In this document: piece after piece, positions 41,204-50,505 of the stretch
Layout: each line of letters starts with the position of its first letter
How positions within the stretch are numbered: position 1 is the first letter of the stretch
Position numbers and translations under genes: made by a program
The notes under the pieces: model-generated
What the model was told of the DNA's origin: nothing
Seen by the model: the letters and a program-made list of their open reading frames with translations, nothing else
Database searches by the model: none
DNA from: Arthrobacter sp. NicSoilC5
GTDB lineage: Bacteria; Actinomycetota; Actinomycetes; Actinomycetales; Micrococcaceae
Reading direction: 5' to 3'
Assembly (NCBI RefSeq): GCF_019977395.1
Contig: NZ_AP024660.1
Location: forward strand, 3,100,001 to 3,164,000
DNA length: 64,000 nucleotides

Positions 41204-42082
41204 GTGGGCAGGAGATCTTCGGAGCAGTGGGCGCGGCAGCCGGACCGGCCGGACAGAGTGGCGGTGGATGTCCTGGTGCCCACGTGCAACCGGCCGGCGG
41301 AGCTGGCCGTCACCCTTGCGGGACTGGCAGCGCAGCAGGAACCCGCGTTCGCCGTCGTCATCAGCGACCAGTCAGCGGGGCAGCCCGCGTGGGAACATCC
41401 GGCACCCGCAGCGATGGTGCGGGTGCTCGAGGCGCAGGGCCGGACCGTGACGCTGCTGCGCCACCTTCCACGGCGTGGACTGGCCGAACACCGGCAGTTC
41501 CTGCTGGACCAGTCCACCGCGGAGCAGTGCCTGTTCCTGGACGACGACGTTTGGCTGGAACCCGGCGCCCTGGAGCGGCTGAGCCAGGCCCTCGCCGAGC
41601 TGCAATGCGGGTTTGTGGGCATGGCGCCGCAGGGGCTGTCCTTCCTGGACGATCCCCGGCCTGAACAAACGGCGGCCTTCTCAGCCTGGGAGGGCCCGGT
41701 GGCGCCGGAGCGCATCCGCCCGGGCAGCCCGGAATTCGAGCGCTGGCCGTTGCACAACGCCGCGAACCTCAGCCATCTCAGTGCCGAACTGGCCCTGCAG
41801 TCCGGCGACTGGGTGCCCTACCGCGTGGCGTGGCTGGGCGGCTGTGTGCTGTACCGCAGGGAGGCGTTGAGCGACGCCGGCGGGTTCCGTTTCTGGACCA
41901 GCCTTCCGGCAGACCATGCCGGCGAGGACGTCGTGGCCCAGTGGCAGGTGATGGAACGGTACGGCGGGGCCGGAATCCTGCCGTCCGGCGCGGTCCACCT
42001 TGAAGCGCCCACCACCGTGACGGACCGGCGGGTGGAGGCGCACGACGTCGTCCTCAGGCAGGACTCCGCCGGGGCGCCCTAG
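41204..42082 (+). CDS. Glycosyltransferase (GT-A fold, family 2-like)
   Basis: A 292-residue glycosyltransferase. The nucleotide-sugar-binding start VDVLVPTCNRPAELAVTL is at about residues 20-37 and the metal-binding DxD appears as LFLDDDVWLEPGA. A GEDVVAQWQ segment near the C-terminus holds the likely catalytic acid. The GTG start follows AGGAAGG. No membrane segment. The acceptor is unknown and no polysaccharide cluster is nearby. Confidence 0.85.
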   Translation: MGRRSSEQWARQPDRPDRVAVDVLVPTCNRPAELAVTLAGLAAQQEPAFAVVISDQSAGQPAWEHPAPAAMVRVLEAQGRTVTLLRHLPRRGLAEHRQFLLDQSTAEQCLFLDDDVWLEPGALERLSQALAELQCGFVGMAPQGLSFLDDPRPEQTAAFSAWEGPVAPERIRPGSPEFERWPLHNAANLSHLSAELALQSGDWVPYRVAWLGGCVLYRREALSDAGGFRFWTSLPADHAGEDVVAQWQVMERYGGAGILPSGAVHLEAPTTVTDRRVEAHDVVLRQDSAGAP

Positions 42083-42096
42083 TAGGCGTCAGGGCC

Positions 42097-42984
42097 TCAG
42101 GCTCCGCTCCCGGCTGCTCCGGACAGCGGGTAGGCCACGTACGCGAAGCGGTCTGACGCCGGCGACCAGCTGTTGACGTTCAGGGTGCCCTGGCCGCCGA
42201 AGACCGGCCAGGTGTGGAGCGGGGTGGTCCAGTCAGTGGTGGCGACGAGGACGACGTCGACCGGCAGGTCTGCCGGGTGGCCTTGCGTTCCGGCGGGGAA
42301 GCGGATGTAGCCGGCCAGGCGGCCGTCGGGGGAGAGATGCGGGAACCAGTCCACGGAAGCGCTGTCCACCAGCCGCTCGAACTGGCTTCCGTCGGTCCGG
42401 ACGCGGGCGAGTTGGGCATGGCCGGGGAGGGTGGTGAAGGATTCCGTATTGAGGTACAGCCAGTCGCCGCCGGGCGAGTACTCGGGCCCGTCGCAGTGCC
42501 CGGGCCCGACGTCGACCCTGGCGGCAGCACCGCCGTCGGACTTTATGGTCATCAGGCGCCCCGGCCGTGTGAAGTCGCCGCCCTCAATCCCTACATATGC
42601 GAGCTCCGTGCCGTCGGGACTGACGCCATGCAGGAAATGGAAGGACCCGTCGTCGTCCGTGATCCTGGTGGCCTGTCCACCCGCCAGGGGCGCCCGGTAG
42701 ATGTGTCCGTCCTCCCCGGACAGGAAGATGGAGTCGCCGTCCGGGGCCAGGACATGGTCGTTATTGAGCGCCGGGAGGCCCGTCAGCCGGATCCCGGCAA
42801 GGGATCCGTCCGCCAGGTCCAGTTTCCACAGGAGGCCGTCACCGTTCAGGATCAGTGCGCGGCCATCGAGCGTCCAGTTAGGTGCCTCCAGGAGCATATT
42901 CCCGGTGGCGTATGCCAGTTCGAGCCCGCCGCCGGCCGAGGCAATCCAGACCTCGCACTGCTGGCCCGGCTGCAGGGCACGCAT
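42097..42984 (-). CDS. TolB-like beta-propeller protein
   Basis: A 295-residue protein made of repeated WD40-like/PD40 blades (APDGDSIFLS, GVSPDGTELAYV, YSPGGDWLYLN, LSPDGRLAGYI, SPASDRFAYV). It has no signal peptide, so it is cytoplasmic, unlike TolB. Oligogalacturonate lyase has a similar propeller, but I see no firm catalytic match. The ATG is 9 bp after the isomerase gene stop, with AAGGA in that gene's end, and it is the last gene of the 42-52 kb cluster, so a role in sugar handling is likely. Confidence 0.78.
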   Translation of the reverse strand: MRALQPGQQCEVWIASAGGGLELAYATGNMLLEAPNWTLDGRALILNGDGLLWKLDLADGSLAGIRLTGLPALNNDHVLAPDGDSIFLSGEDGHIYRAPLAGGQATRITDDDGSFHFLHGVSPDGTELAYVGIEGGDFTRPGRLMTIKSDGGAAARVDVGPGHCDGPEYSPGGDWLYLNTESFTTLPGHAQLARVRTDGSQFERLVDSASVDWFPHLSPDGRLAGYIRFPAGTQGHPADLPVDVVLVATTDWTTPLHTWPVFGGQGTLNVNSWSPASDRFAYVAYPLSGAAGSGA

Positions 42985-42992
42985 GGCGTGGA

Positions 42993-43994
42993 TCAGTCCT
43001 TGCTGCTGAAGGCGGCGTCGAAGCTGGTTTGGGAGGCTGGGAAATCGTACTTCTTGAGCGCTGCCAGTGCTTCGGGGGCCCCGTGGAGGCGGTCCATGCC
43101 GGCGTCTTCCCATTCGATGCTGATGGGGCCGGTGTAGCCAATGGCGGCGAGGGCGCGGAACGAGGCTTCCCAGGGGACGTCGCCGCGGCCGGCGGAGACG
43201 AAGTCCCAGCCACGGCGGGGGTCGCCCCAGGGCAGGTGGGAACCCAGGACGGTGTTGCGGCCGGTTTGGCGGATCTTGGTGTCCTTGCAGTCCACATGGT
43301 AGATCCGGTCCTTGAAATCCCAGATGAAGGAGACGGGGTCAATGCCCTGCCACATCATGTGGGAGGGGTCCCAGTTCAGGCCGAACGCTTCGCGGTGGCC
43401 GATGGCTTCAAGGGTGCGGACGGTGGTCCAGTAGTCGTAGGCGATTTCGGAGGGGTGGACTTCGTGGGCGAACCGGACCCCGCATTCGTCAAAGACGTCC
43501 AGGATGGGGTTCCAGCGGTCGGCGAAGTCCTGGTAACCGGCGTCGATGACTTTTTCCGGGACGGGCGGGAACATGGCGACGTACTGCCAGATGGAGGAGC
43601 CGGTGAACCCGACGACGGTGTCCACGCCGAGGGCTTTGGCGAGCCGGGCGGTGTGCTTCATTTCCTCGGCGGCGCGCTGGCGGACGCCTTCGGGGTCGCC
43701 GTCGCCCCAGACCTTGGACCCGACGATGGCCTGGTGGCGGAAGTCGATGGGGTCATCGCAGACGGCCTGGCCCTTGAGGTGGTTGGAGATGGCCCAGACC
43801 TTGAGGTTGTACTTGTCCAGGATTGCCAGTTTGGACTCGACGTAGCCCGGTTCATCCCAGCGCCAGGCGTCCAGGTGGTCTCCGGAGACGGCGATTTCCA
43901 GGCCGTCGTAGCCCCAGCCGGAAGCAAGCTTCGCGACTTCTTCGAAGGGCAGGTCGGCCCACTGGCCGGTGAACAGGGTGAACGGGCGGGGCAT
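42993..43994 (-). CDS. Sugar phosphate isomerase/epimerase family protein (TIM barrel)
   Basis: A 333-residue xylose-isomerase-like TIM barrel. Metal-site residues are expected in FAHEVHPSE, LNWDPSHM, HVDCKD and SIEWEDAG near the C-terminus. Family members isomerise or epimerise sugars, and some act as lyases or hydrolases on 3-keto-glycosides. AAGGAG precedes the ATG. It sits between a Gfo/Idh/MocA dehydrogenase and a beta-propeller protein, so its substrate is probably the product of that dehydrogenase. Confidence 0.88.
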   Translation of the reverse strand: MPRPFTLFTGQWADLPFEEVAKLASGWGYDGLEIAVSGDHLDAWRWDEPGYVESKLAILDKYNLKVWAISNHLKGQAVCDDPIDFRHQAIVGSKVWGDGDPEGVRQRAAEEMKHTARLAKALGVDTVVGFTGSSIWQYVAMFPPVPEKVIDAGYQDFADRWNPILDVFDECGVRFAHEVHPSEIAYDYWTTVRTLEAIGHREAFGLNWDPSHMMWQGIDPVSFIWDFKDRIYHVDCKDTKIRQTGRNTVLGSHLPWGDPRRGWDFVSAGRGDVPWEASFRALAAIGYTGPISIEWEDAGMDRLHGAPEALAALKKYDFPASQTSFDAAFSSKD

Positions 43995-44045
43995 TCGGGG
44001 CTCCTTGGCTTAAAGCTGGACTGGCGGGCGCTGCCGGGTCAGGCG

Positions 44046-45224
44046 TTAGTGGCGGACGACGGTGAGGGTGCTTTTGTTGGCGGCAGATTCCTCCACGGCG
44101 TTCAGGATGTGCTGGACGTTCAGTCCTTCTTCGAACGACGGCGAGGGCTGGGTTCCGTCCTTGATGGCGGTGAGGAAGTCGCGGATTTGGTGGGTGAAGG
44201 TGTGTTCCCAGCCGATGATGTGGCCCTGCGGCCACCAGGCTTCCAGGTAGGGGTGGCTGGGTTCGTTGACCAGGATTCGGCGGAAGCCCTGTTCCCGAAC
44301 CGGGGCGGTGGCGTCCAGGAAGCCGAGTTCGTTGAGGTTTTCCAGGTCGAACAGGAGGCTGCCCTTGTCCCCATAGATCTCGATCTGGAGGCTGTTTTTC
44401 CGTCCCGTGGCCACCCGGGAGACCTCCACTGAGGCGATGGCCCCGGAGGTGAGGGACAGCGTGGCCCAGGCGGCGTCGTCGACCGTGACGTCCTCGGTGC
44501 CGTTCTTGCCGGGGCGCTGGTCCACGAAAGTGTTGAGCCGCCCGGACACCTCGGTGACCTGGTCGCCGAGGAGGAACAGGACCTGGTCGATTGCGTGGGA
44601 GGCGATGTCGCCCAGGGCACCGGACCCGGCGGTTTCCTTCCGCAGCCGCCAGGTCATGGGTGCCTGGGCGTCCGCGAGCCAGTCCTGCAGGTACGCGGCC
44701 CGGACGTGCCGGACGGTGCCCAGCCGGCCTTCGGCGATCAGTTCCTTCGCGAGGGCCAGGGCCGGGACGCGGCGGTAGTTGAACCCGATCATCGACTGCA
44801 CGCCCCGGGCCCTGGCTTTGGCTGCGGCGGCGGTCATGAGTTCGGCTTCGGCCAGGGTGTTGGCCAGGGGTTTTTCCACCAGGACGTGCTTGCCTGCCTC
44901 CAGCGCGGCGATGGCGATCTCCGCGTGCATCCAGCCCGGGGCGCAGATGTCCACGATGTCGATGTCATCGCGGGTGATCACCGTGCGCCAGTCCGTTGCC
45001 GATTCGGCCCAGCCATACCTTTCCGCGGCCTCCGCGACCGCGGTGGCGTCCCGGCCCACGAGGACTTTCTGCTCGAAGGCCGGGACGTCGAAGAAGCTGG
45101 CCACATTCCGCCACGCATTCGAGTGGGCCTTGCCCATGAAGGCATAACCGATGGCTGCCACGCCCAGCGGGCGCGAAGCCGGTCGGGAGGCCGGGGGTTC
45201 GGAGGGGTGTGCGGGTGCGGTCAT
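44046..45224 (-). CDS. Gfo/Idh/MocA-family oxidoreductase
   Basis: A 392-residue NAD(P)-dependent sugar or cyclitol dehydrogenase. The Rossmann motif AIGYAFMGKAHSNAW is at residues 24-38 and the EKPLAN motif (catalytic Lys) near 119. The conserved GDIASHAID segment (about 204-212) contains the active-site Asp/His. AGGAAC precedes the ATG. One of three such genes in this cluster, which suggests sequential or reversible oxidation of a glycoside or inositol. Confidence 0.92.
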   Translation of the reverse strand: MTAPAHPSEPPASRPASRPLGVAAIGYAFMGKAHSNAWRNVASFFDVPAFEQKVLVGRDATAVAEAAERYGWAESATDWRTVITRDDIDIVDICAPGWMHAEIAIAALEAGKHVLVEKPLANTLAEAELMTAAAAKARARGVQSMIGFNYRRVPALALAKELIAEGRLGTVRHVRAAYLQDWLADAQAPMTWRLRKETAGSGALGDIASHAIDQVLFLLGDQVTEVSGRLNTFVDQRPGKNGTEDVTVDDAAWATLSLTSGAIASVEVSRVATGRKNSLQIEIYGDKGSLLFDLENLNELGFLDATAPVREQGFRRILVNEPSHPYLEAWWPQGHIIGWEHTFTHQIRDFLTAIKDGTQPSPSFEEGLNVQHILNAVEESAANKSTLTVVRH

Positions 45225-45248
45225 GGTGCGTTCCTGCGTGCTTCCTGC

Positions 45249-45284
45249 TGGCTGGACTACGTGCTGGATTACTTGCTGGATCAG
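45249..45284. repeat. Short 12-bp tandem repeat at an operon gene junction
   Basis: Three imperfect 12-bp units beginning TGCTGG lie between two Gfo/Idh/MocA genes and run into the stop codon of the upstream gene at 45281. Confidence 0.4.
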
Positions 45285-46408
45285 AGCGTGGCGGTTTCCG
45301 GCGCCCAGTCCTCGGGGAGGGCGGGGGATGCCGGGGCTGAACTTTCAACGTTCACGAACGTGCCGGAATCGACGGACTCCGAGATCGAGACCATCGTGTC
45401 CAGGACGTGGTACGCCAGTTCACCCGTGGCACGGTGCTTCACACCGGCGCGGAGGGAGCGGGCCATGTCCAGGACACCCATGCCGCGGCCGTTGGCGGGC
45501 CCGGTGGCGGGAACCGTGGTCCAGTCCTCGTCGCCGGCACGCCAGAGCTTGATGTCTCCGGTGAAGTAGTTGGGGTCCGGCAGCGAAATGGTGGCTTCCG
45601 TTCCGGTGATCTCCACGAAACCCATCCGGGTCCGGGGGGATTCGAAGGAGAAGACGCTGTGCGAGGAGGCACCGGATTCGAACTGCGCCATGGCGGAGAC
45701 GTGGGTGGGCACCTCGACGGTGAACTCCTCGCCTGCCTTGGGTCCCGAACCGATCACACGCACGTCCTTGGACTTGGAACCGACGGCGGCCACCTTGCGG
45801 ATGGAGCCGAAGGCCTGGACCAGGGTGGTCAGATAGTAGGGGCCCATGTCGAACAGCGGGCCGGCGCCGTGCTGGAAGAGGAAGGCCGGGTTCGGATGCC
45901 ACGACTCCGGGCCGGGGGTCTGGAACGTGGTCATTGCGGTCAGCGGCGTGCCGATGTCGCCGCGCTGGATCAGGCGCAGCGCCGTTTGGATACCGGCGCC
46001 GAGGAAGGTGTCCGGCGCGCAGCCCAGCCGGATGCCGGCGGCGTCGGCGGTCTTGAGCAGGCCCAGGCCGGATTCGCGGTCCAGGGAGAACGGCTTCTCC
46101 GTCCAGACGTGCTTGCCCGCGTTGACGGCTGCGGTGGCCACCTCCACGTGGGCTGCGGGGATGGTCAGGTTGACGATGATTTCGACGTCGGGGTGGTTCA
46201 GGGCCTTGTCCACGCCTCCCCACTCAGGGATGCCGTACTCCTTGGCGCGGGCTTCGGCGGCGTCCTCGAAGAGGTCGGCGATGACATGGACCTTGAGGTC
46301 CGGGAACGCCGTGAGGTTGTCCAGGTATTGCTTGCTGATCACACCGGCGCCGATGACGCCGACTCCCACCGGGCCGCTGCGGGCCGGCGTGCCTGCGGGG
46401 GTGCTCAT
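45281..46408 (-). CDS. Gfo/Idh/MocA-family oxidoreductase
   Basis: A 375-residue dehydrogenase with the N-terminal VGVIGAGVISKQYLDN Rossmann motif and TEKPFSLDRESG catalytic Lys motif. The GAGPLFDMGPYYL segment replaces the usual GG-DxGxH and carries the active-site Asp but Tyr where His is common. Its ATG overlaps the stop of the upstream isomerase gene (ATGA). It probably acts on the same metabolite as the neighbouring isomerase. Confidence 0.92.
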   Translation of the reverse strand: MSTPAGTPARSGPVGVGVIGAGVISKQYLDNLTAFPDLKVHVIADLFEDAAEARAKEYGIPEWGGVDKALNHPDVEIIVNLTIPAAHVEVATAAVNAGKHVWTEKPFSLDRESGLGLLKTADAAGIRLGCAPDTFLGAGIQTALRLIQRGDIGTPLTAMTTFQTPGPESWHPNPAFLFQHGAGPLFDMGPYYLTTLVQAFGSIRKVAAVGSKSKDVRVIGSGPKAGEEFTVEVPTHVSAMAQFESGASSHSVFSFESPRTRMGFVEITGTEATISLPDPNYFTGDIKLWRAGDEDWTTVPATGPANGRGMGVLDMARSLRAGVKHRATGELAYHVLDTMVSISESVDSGTFVNVESSAPASPALPEDWAPETATL

Positions 46409-47157
46409 GCGTTGGCTCCTTCGGCTGCGGTGTTGCTCTCCAGGAAGGCAAGGCTCTGGGCGATGCCCTCGAAGATGTCGCCGTCGTAGTCGTCAAACTC
46501 CACCACGCCTACCTCGAGGGACTGCGCGGCGGCGATGACGTCCATGACCGGGACCTTGCCCTGGCCGGCCGGACGCTGGGCCTTGTTGTCCTTGTTCAGC
46601 GGGCCATCCTTGATGTGGATGAACTTCACGCGGCCACCGAGCTTGGTGAGGATGTCGATCGGGTCCTGGCCGCCGACGGCCACCCAGTAGGTGTCCACTT
46701 CGAGGACCAGTTCCGGGTCCAGCAGGGACTCGAAGTACTCCAGGGCGGTGCGGCCCTCGACGGTGGACTCCAGCTCCCAGGCGTGGTTGTGGTAGCCAAC
46801 CCGGATGCCGTACCCGGCGCCCTTCTTCGCCGCGGCGTTGAGCTTGGCGGCGGTCGCCTGGATGTCCTCCGCCTTCTGCCAGTGCTCGGCGGGCAGGAAC
46901 GGATCGATGACCGTGGTGATGCCCAGTTCCTTCGCGGCGGCGAAGATTTCGTCCTGGTCCTGGCTCATCAGGGGCGCGTGGCCGGACGGCGCGGTGAGGC
47001 CGTTTTCCTTCAGGGCGGCGCCGAGTTCCTTGGCAGTGGCCACGAAGTTGTAGGGCTCAACCTGGGTGTAGCCGATTTCGGCGACTTTCCGGATAGTGCC
47101 CGGGAGGTCCTCCGCGATCGCGTTGCGCAGGGTGTAGAGCTGAAGTGAGTAGGACAT
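46405..47157 (-). CDS. Sugar phosphate isomerase/epimerase family protein (TIM barrel)
   Basis: A 250-residue xylose-isomerase-like TIM barrel. Metal ligands are expected in YHNHAWEL (His/Glu), LEVDTYWV, FIHIKDG and the GVVEFDDYDGD segment. AAGGAAACCC precedes the ATG. Coupled to the downstream Gfo/Idh/MocA gene. Shorter than and clearly different from the second isomerase at 42993, so the two are not recent duplicates. Confidence 0.9.
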   Translation of the reverse strand: MSYSLQLYTLRNAIAEDLPGTIRKVAEIGYTQVEPYNFVATAKELGAALKENGLTAPSGHAPLMSQDQDEIFAAAKELGITTVIDPFLPAEHWQKAEDIQATAAKLNAAAKKGAGYGIRVGYHNHAWELESTVEGRTALEYFESLLDPELVLEVDTYWVAVGGQDPIDILTKLGGRVKFIHIKDGPLNKDNKAQRPAGQGKVPVMDVIAAAQSLEVGVVEFDDYDGDIFEGIAQSLAFLESNTAAEGANA

Positions 47158-47199
47158 GGGTTTCCTTAGCGTTCTGTTGTGAATCGAAGTGGACTGGGG

Positions 47200-48090
47200 T
47201 CAGCGGCCGGCGAGCGAGCCGCCGATGCCGCCGACGCTGAAGTATTTGTTCAGCGTGGCGAAGACGATGACGGGCGGGAGCATCATGACCACGGCCAGGG
47301 CCATGACGGATGTCCAGTCCGTGGCGTTCTGCTGGAAGAAGGACTGCACGCCCATGGGAAGGGTGAAGATTTCGTTCGAGCGCAGGAACACGATGGCTAC
47401 GAGGTAGTCGTTCCAGGCCAGGAGGAAGGCGAAGATCGCGGTGGAGAGAACGCCGGGGAGGGAGTTCCGGAGCACCACCTTGGTGAATGATCCGAAAACG
47501 GAGCACCCGTCGATCCAGGATGCTTCCTCGAGGCTGATGGGGATGGAGTCGAAGTACGCGGCCATCATCCAGGTCGCCACCGTCATGGTGGAGCCGACGT
47601 AGATGATGGTCAGGCCCAGGAGGTTGTCCACCAGGCCCATGCCGGCGAACAGGATGAACAGCGGGACCACGGAAGTGATGATGGGCAGCGACTGCATGAC
47701 GAACAGCAGCAGCGAGTACCCGGACACTGCCTTGCTGCGGCCGCGGGAGAGGACGTAGCCGGCCGGTGCGGCAACAGCCACGGAGACCACCACGGTGGAC
47801 AGGGTGGTGACCAGGCTGTTTTTCAGCCAGGTGGCGGCCAGGGTCTTGGAGAAGACGTTGCCGAGGTTCTCGAAAGTCAGCCCGGTGGCAGTGCTGTTGG
47901 GTCCGGGCGTGAAGGCCAGCAGCACGGTGACCATGATGGGCACCAGCACGATCCCCGTGATGATGAGGATTGCGGCGAAGCGCCACCAGCGGCCGCGCTG
48001 GCCCGCTTCGGAGAGGACCCTGCGCCGCTTGCCGGCGTCGATGCCGAGCGCGGGGCCGGATTCGGGATGGGCGTGGAGGACTGCGCTCAT
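47200..48090 (-). CDS. ABC sugar transporter permease (MalG-like)
   Basis: A 296-residue permease with six helices. The EAA loop reads EEASWIDGCSVFGSFTKVVL followed by RNSLPG. Its ATG shares a base with the TAA stop of the upstream permease (TAATG), so the pair is coupled. No ATPase gene occurs in the cluster. Confidence 0.93.
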   Translation of the reverse strand: MSAVLHAHPESGPALGIDAGKRRRVLSEAGQRGRWWRFAAILIITGIVLVPIMVTVLLAFTPGPNSTATGLTFENLGNVFSKTLAATWLKNSLVTTLSTVVVSVAVAAPAGYVLSRGRSKAVSGYSLLLFVMQSLPIITSVVPLFILFAGMGLVDNLLGLTIIYVGSTMTVATWMMAAYFDSIPISLEEASWIDGCSVFGSFTKVVLRNSLPGVLSTAIFAFLLAWNDYLVAIVFLRSNEIFTLPMGVQSFFQQNATDWTSVMALAVVMMLPPVIVFATLNKYFSVGGIGGSLAGR

Positions 48091-49052
48091 TATTCGACGC
48101 TCGACTTTCGGATCTGGCGGTACAGGATGACCGAGATGACCACCAGGGTCATCGTCATGAGGAAGGCGATGGCCACGCCGGGGCCGGTGGCGAAGTCCTG
48201 GAACACGGTCCGGTAGGCCAGGACCACCAGGGAGGTGGTGGCGTTGACCGGTCCGCCGCCGGTGAGCAGGTAGATGGTGGGAAAGTCGTTGACGCAGAAG
48301 ATGGTCATCAGGATCCAGCTGATGTACGTGGAGCGGGCGATCAACGGCAGGGTGATCTGGGTGAACTGCTGCCAGCGGCTGGCGCCATCCATGCTGGCTG
48401 CCTCATAAACGGTGGTGTCCACCGAAGCCAGGGCGGCCGAGATCATCATCATCATGAACGGGAAGCTGACCCAGACCTTGAACACCATCACGGTGATGGA
48501 GGCCAGGGTGGGATCGGCCAGGAAGAGTGGCGTGCCCATGCCCAGGTTCCGGAACAGCGACGGGATCAGGCTGTCCGGGGTGGCCACCAGCCAGTTCCAG
48601 GCAGTGGAGGACACCACGATGGGCACCACCCAGGGCAGGAGCAGCAGGACCTTGAAAGTGCCGCCGCCGGGGATCTTGGTGCGCAGGAGCAGGGCCAGGC
48701 CCAGCCCCACCAGCCAGGACCCGAAGACGCCCACGATGGTGAACCACAGCGTGAACTGGGCAGCTTTCCAGAACGCCGGCGAGGTCAGGACGGTGGCGAA
48801 GTTCTGGCCCGCCACGAAGTTTCCGGTCTGGAGCAGGTCTCCGTCGTGCGTCGCCTGGATGGCGGCGTAGATCAGCGGGTAGCCGTGGATCAGGACAAGG
48901 AGGACCACGGAGGGGAGCAGGAGCCAGAAGAACGTCCTGGTGGCCTGCGCGGAGAGCTTGCTCTTGCGTTTTCCGGGGACGGCCCCGGACCCGCCGGGGG
49001 CAAGCCCTCGGCGGGCCCGGCTTAGGCCGGACTGGGTGGTGGTGCTGGACAT
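48090..49052 (-). CDS. ABC sugar transporter permease (MalF-like)
   Basis: A 320-residue permease with a basic N-terminal leader, six helices and the EAA loop YEAASMDGASRWQQFTQITL followed by PLIARS. It starts 12 bp after the binding-protein gene. Together with that protein and the second permease it forms a CUT1 importer that needs a shared ATPase, possibly the MalK-like protein at 13.3-14.4 kb. Confidence 0.93.
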   Translation of the reverse strand: MSSTTTQSGLSRARRGLAPGGSGAVPGKRKSKLSAQATRTFFWLLLPSVVLLVLIHGYPLIYAAIQATHDGDLLQTGNFVAGQNFATVLTSPAFWKAAQFTLWFTIVGVFGSWLVGLGLALLLRTKIPGGGTFKVLLLLPWVVPIVVSSTAWNWLVATPDSLIPSLFRNLGMGTPLFLADPTLASITVMVFKVWVSFPFMMMMISAALASVDTTVYEAASMDGASRWQQFTQITLPLIARSTYISWILMTIFCVNDFPTIYLLTGGGPVNATTSLVVLAYRTVFQDFATGPGVAIAFLMTMTLVVISVILYRQIRKSSVE

Positions 49053-49064
49053 GGGCGCTCGGTC

Positions 49065-50393
49065 CTACTTCTTCAGGACCGACTCGAGGCCGGACTGGAA
49101 GGTCTGCAGGGCAGTCTTGGCGTCGGCCTTGCCGGTGATGATGGTCTGGCTGAACTGGTTCAGTGCCTGGCCGCCGTCAAGGGCCGCCAGGTTCGCATTG
49201 AGCCGGCTGCCCTGGGCGGCGAAGGTCTTGGCAATGGGCTGCCAGTCCTTGACGATCTTGACGTTGTTGGGGTCGTTGGCGAACTCGGGGATCTCCGTGA
49301 TCGACTTGAAGACCGGCAGGGCGGACATCAGCTTCTTCTGCCACAGCTGCTTGAGCTGGCCCAGGTAGTACACCAGGAACTCCTCCGAGGCTTCCTGCGA
49401 CGGGGTGTTGGTGTACATCATGATGTTGTTCGGGAAGACGATGGTGGCCTTGTCCCCGTGCGGGCCCTTGATGGGGTCAGCCACCAGCAGGTCGCCGGAG
49501 GTGTCGCCCACGCGCTGCGGGACGTTCACCTGGAACAGGCCGTAGCCGGCCTTGCCGTCTTTCCACTGGGCGGACATATTGTCCGTGGTGTAGCTGACCG
49601 CGGCCGGGTCGACGATGCCGTTGGAGACGAGCTCCAGGACGAATTCCATAGCCTCGACGTTGCGGTCATTCATCAGGTCCAGCTCGCCGTCCTTGTTCCA
49701 GACGCCGCCGCCGTTGTTGACCATCATCATGATCATGGAGTGGTTGGCGTAGTTGTTCCCTGCGCCTGCGCCGGTGGTGAAGCCGAACGCGCCCACCTTC
49801 TTCAGTGCCTTGCCTGCTTCCAGCAGAGACGGCCAGTCCGTGGGCAGCGCAACGTTGGCTTTCTCGAACAGGGACTTGCGGTACCAGAAGACGCGCATGT
49901 CCAGCTGCCACGGGACCGCCACGTAGCCCTTGTCCGACTTGAAGGGGTCCAGCACGCCGGGCAGGAAGTCATCGAACTGGCCGTTGGCCTTCAGCTTCTC
50001 GATCACCTTGTCCGCGTAGGCGATCTGGCCCTGCTGCTCGAACTGGAACGCCTGGAAGCCGCCGCCCGTGGACACAGCCGGGCCCGTCTTGGAGGCAATC
50101 GCGGAGGAGAAGGTCTGGTAGAAGTTGTTCCACTGGATGATCTGGTAGCTCGCCTTGGCGCCATTGGCCCCGGAGAAACCTTCCGCGATGCCCTTGGCGG
50201 CATCGTTGTAGGCCGGTGTTGCCCAGGGCATGTCCCAGAACTTCACGGTGCCGCCGGCCCCGCCCCCGCCGCCTCCCTGCGATGCCGAGCCGCCGCCGCA
50301 GGCGGCGAGCAGGGGTACGGAGGCTGCGGCAGCCGTCAGGCCCAGGAAGCCGCGCCGGGAAAAGGAGCGGCGCTGTTCGGGAGTTGCGTTCAT
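49065..50393 (-). CDS. ABC sugar transporter substrate-binding lipoprotein
   Basis: A 442-residue family 1 solute-binding protein. A twin-Arg signal (SRRGFLGLTAAAA) leads to lipobox LAAC (Cys32), followed by a Gly-rich linker. The mature part has the WDMPWATPAYND start and VPWQLDMRVFWYRKSLFEKA segment of carbohydrate-binding members. AAAGGA precedes the ATG. It lies 112 bp downstream of the unrecognised gene at 50506, a gap that might hold an internal promoter. The ligand is unknown. Confidence 0.93.
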   Translation of the reverse strand: MNATPEQRRSFSRRGFLGLTAAAASVPLLAACGGGSASQGGGGGGAGGTVKFWDMPWATPAYNDAAKGIAEGFSGANGAKASYQIIQWNNFYQTFSSAIASKTGPAVSTGGGFQAFQFEQQGQIAYADKVIEKLKANGQFDDFLPGVLDPFKSDKGYVAVPWQLDMRVFWYRKSLFEKANVALPTDWPSLLEAGKALKKVGAFGFTTGAGAGNNYANHSMIMMMVNNGGGVWNKDGELDLMNDRNVEAMEFVLELVSNGIVDPAAVSYTTDNMSAQWKDGKAGYGLFQVNVPQRVGDTSGDLLVADPIKGPHGDKATIVFPNNIMMYTNTPSQEASEEFLVYYLGQLKQLWQKKLMSALPVFKSITEIPEFANDPNNVKIVKDWQPIAKTFAAQGSRLNANLAALDGGQALNQFSQTIITGKADAKTALQTFQSGLESVLKK

Positions 50394-50505
50394 GATGTGT
50401 CCTTTCGGGACCGTCTTGCGCTGTGCGCCGTTGGTGCGGTCCTGCTCATCGTTGAGAGTGGAGGTGGGACTGGACTGCTGGTTCGGTTGCGTATCGGTGG
50501 GCTGG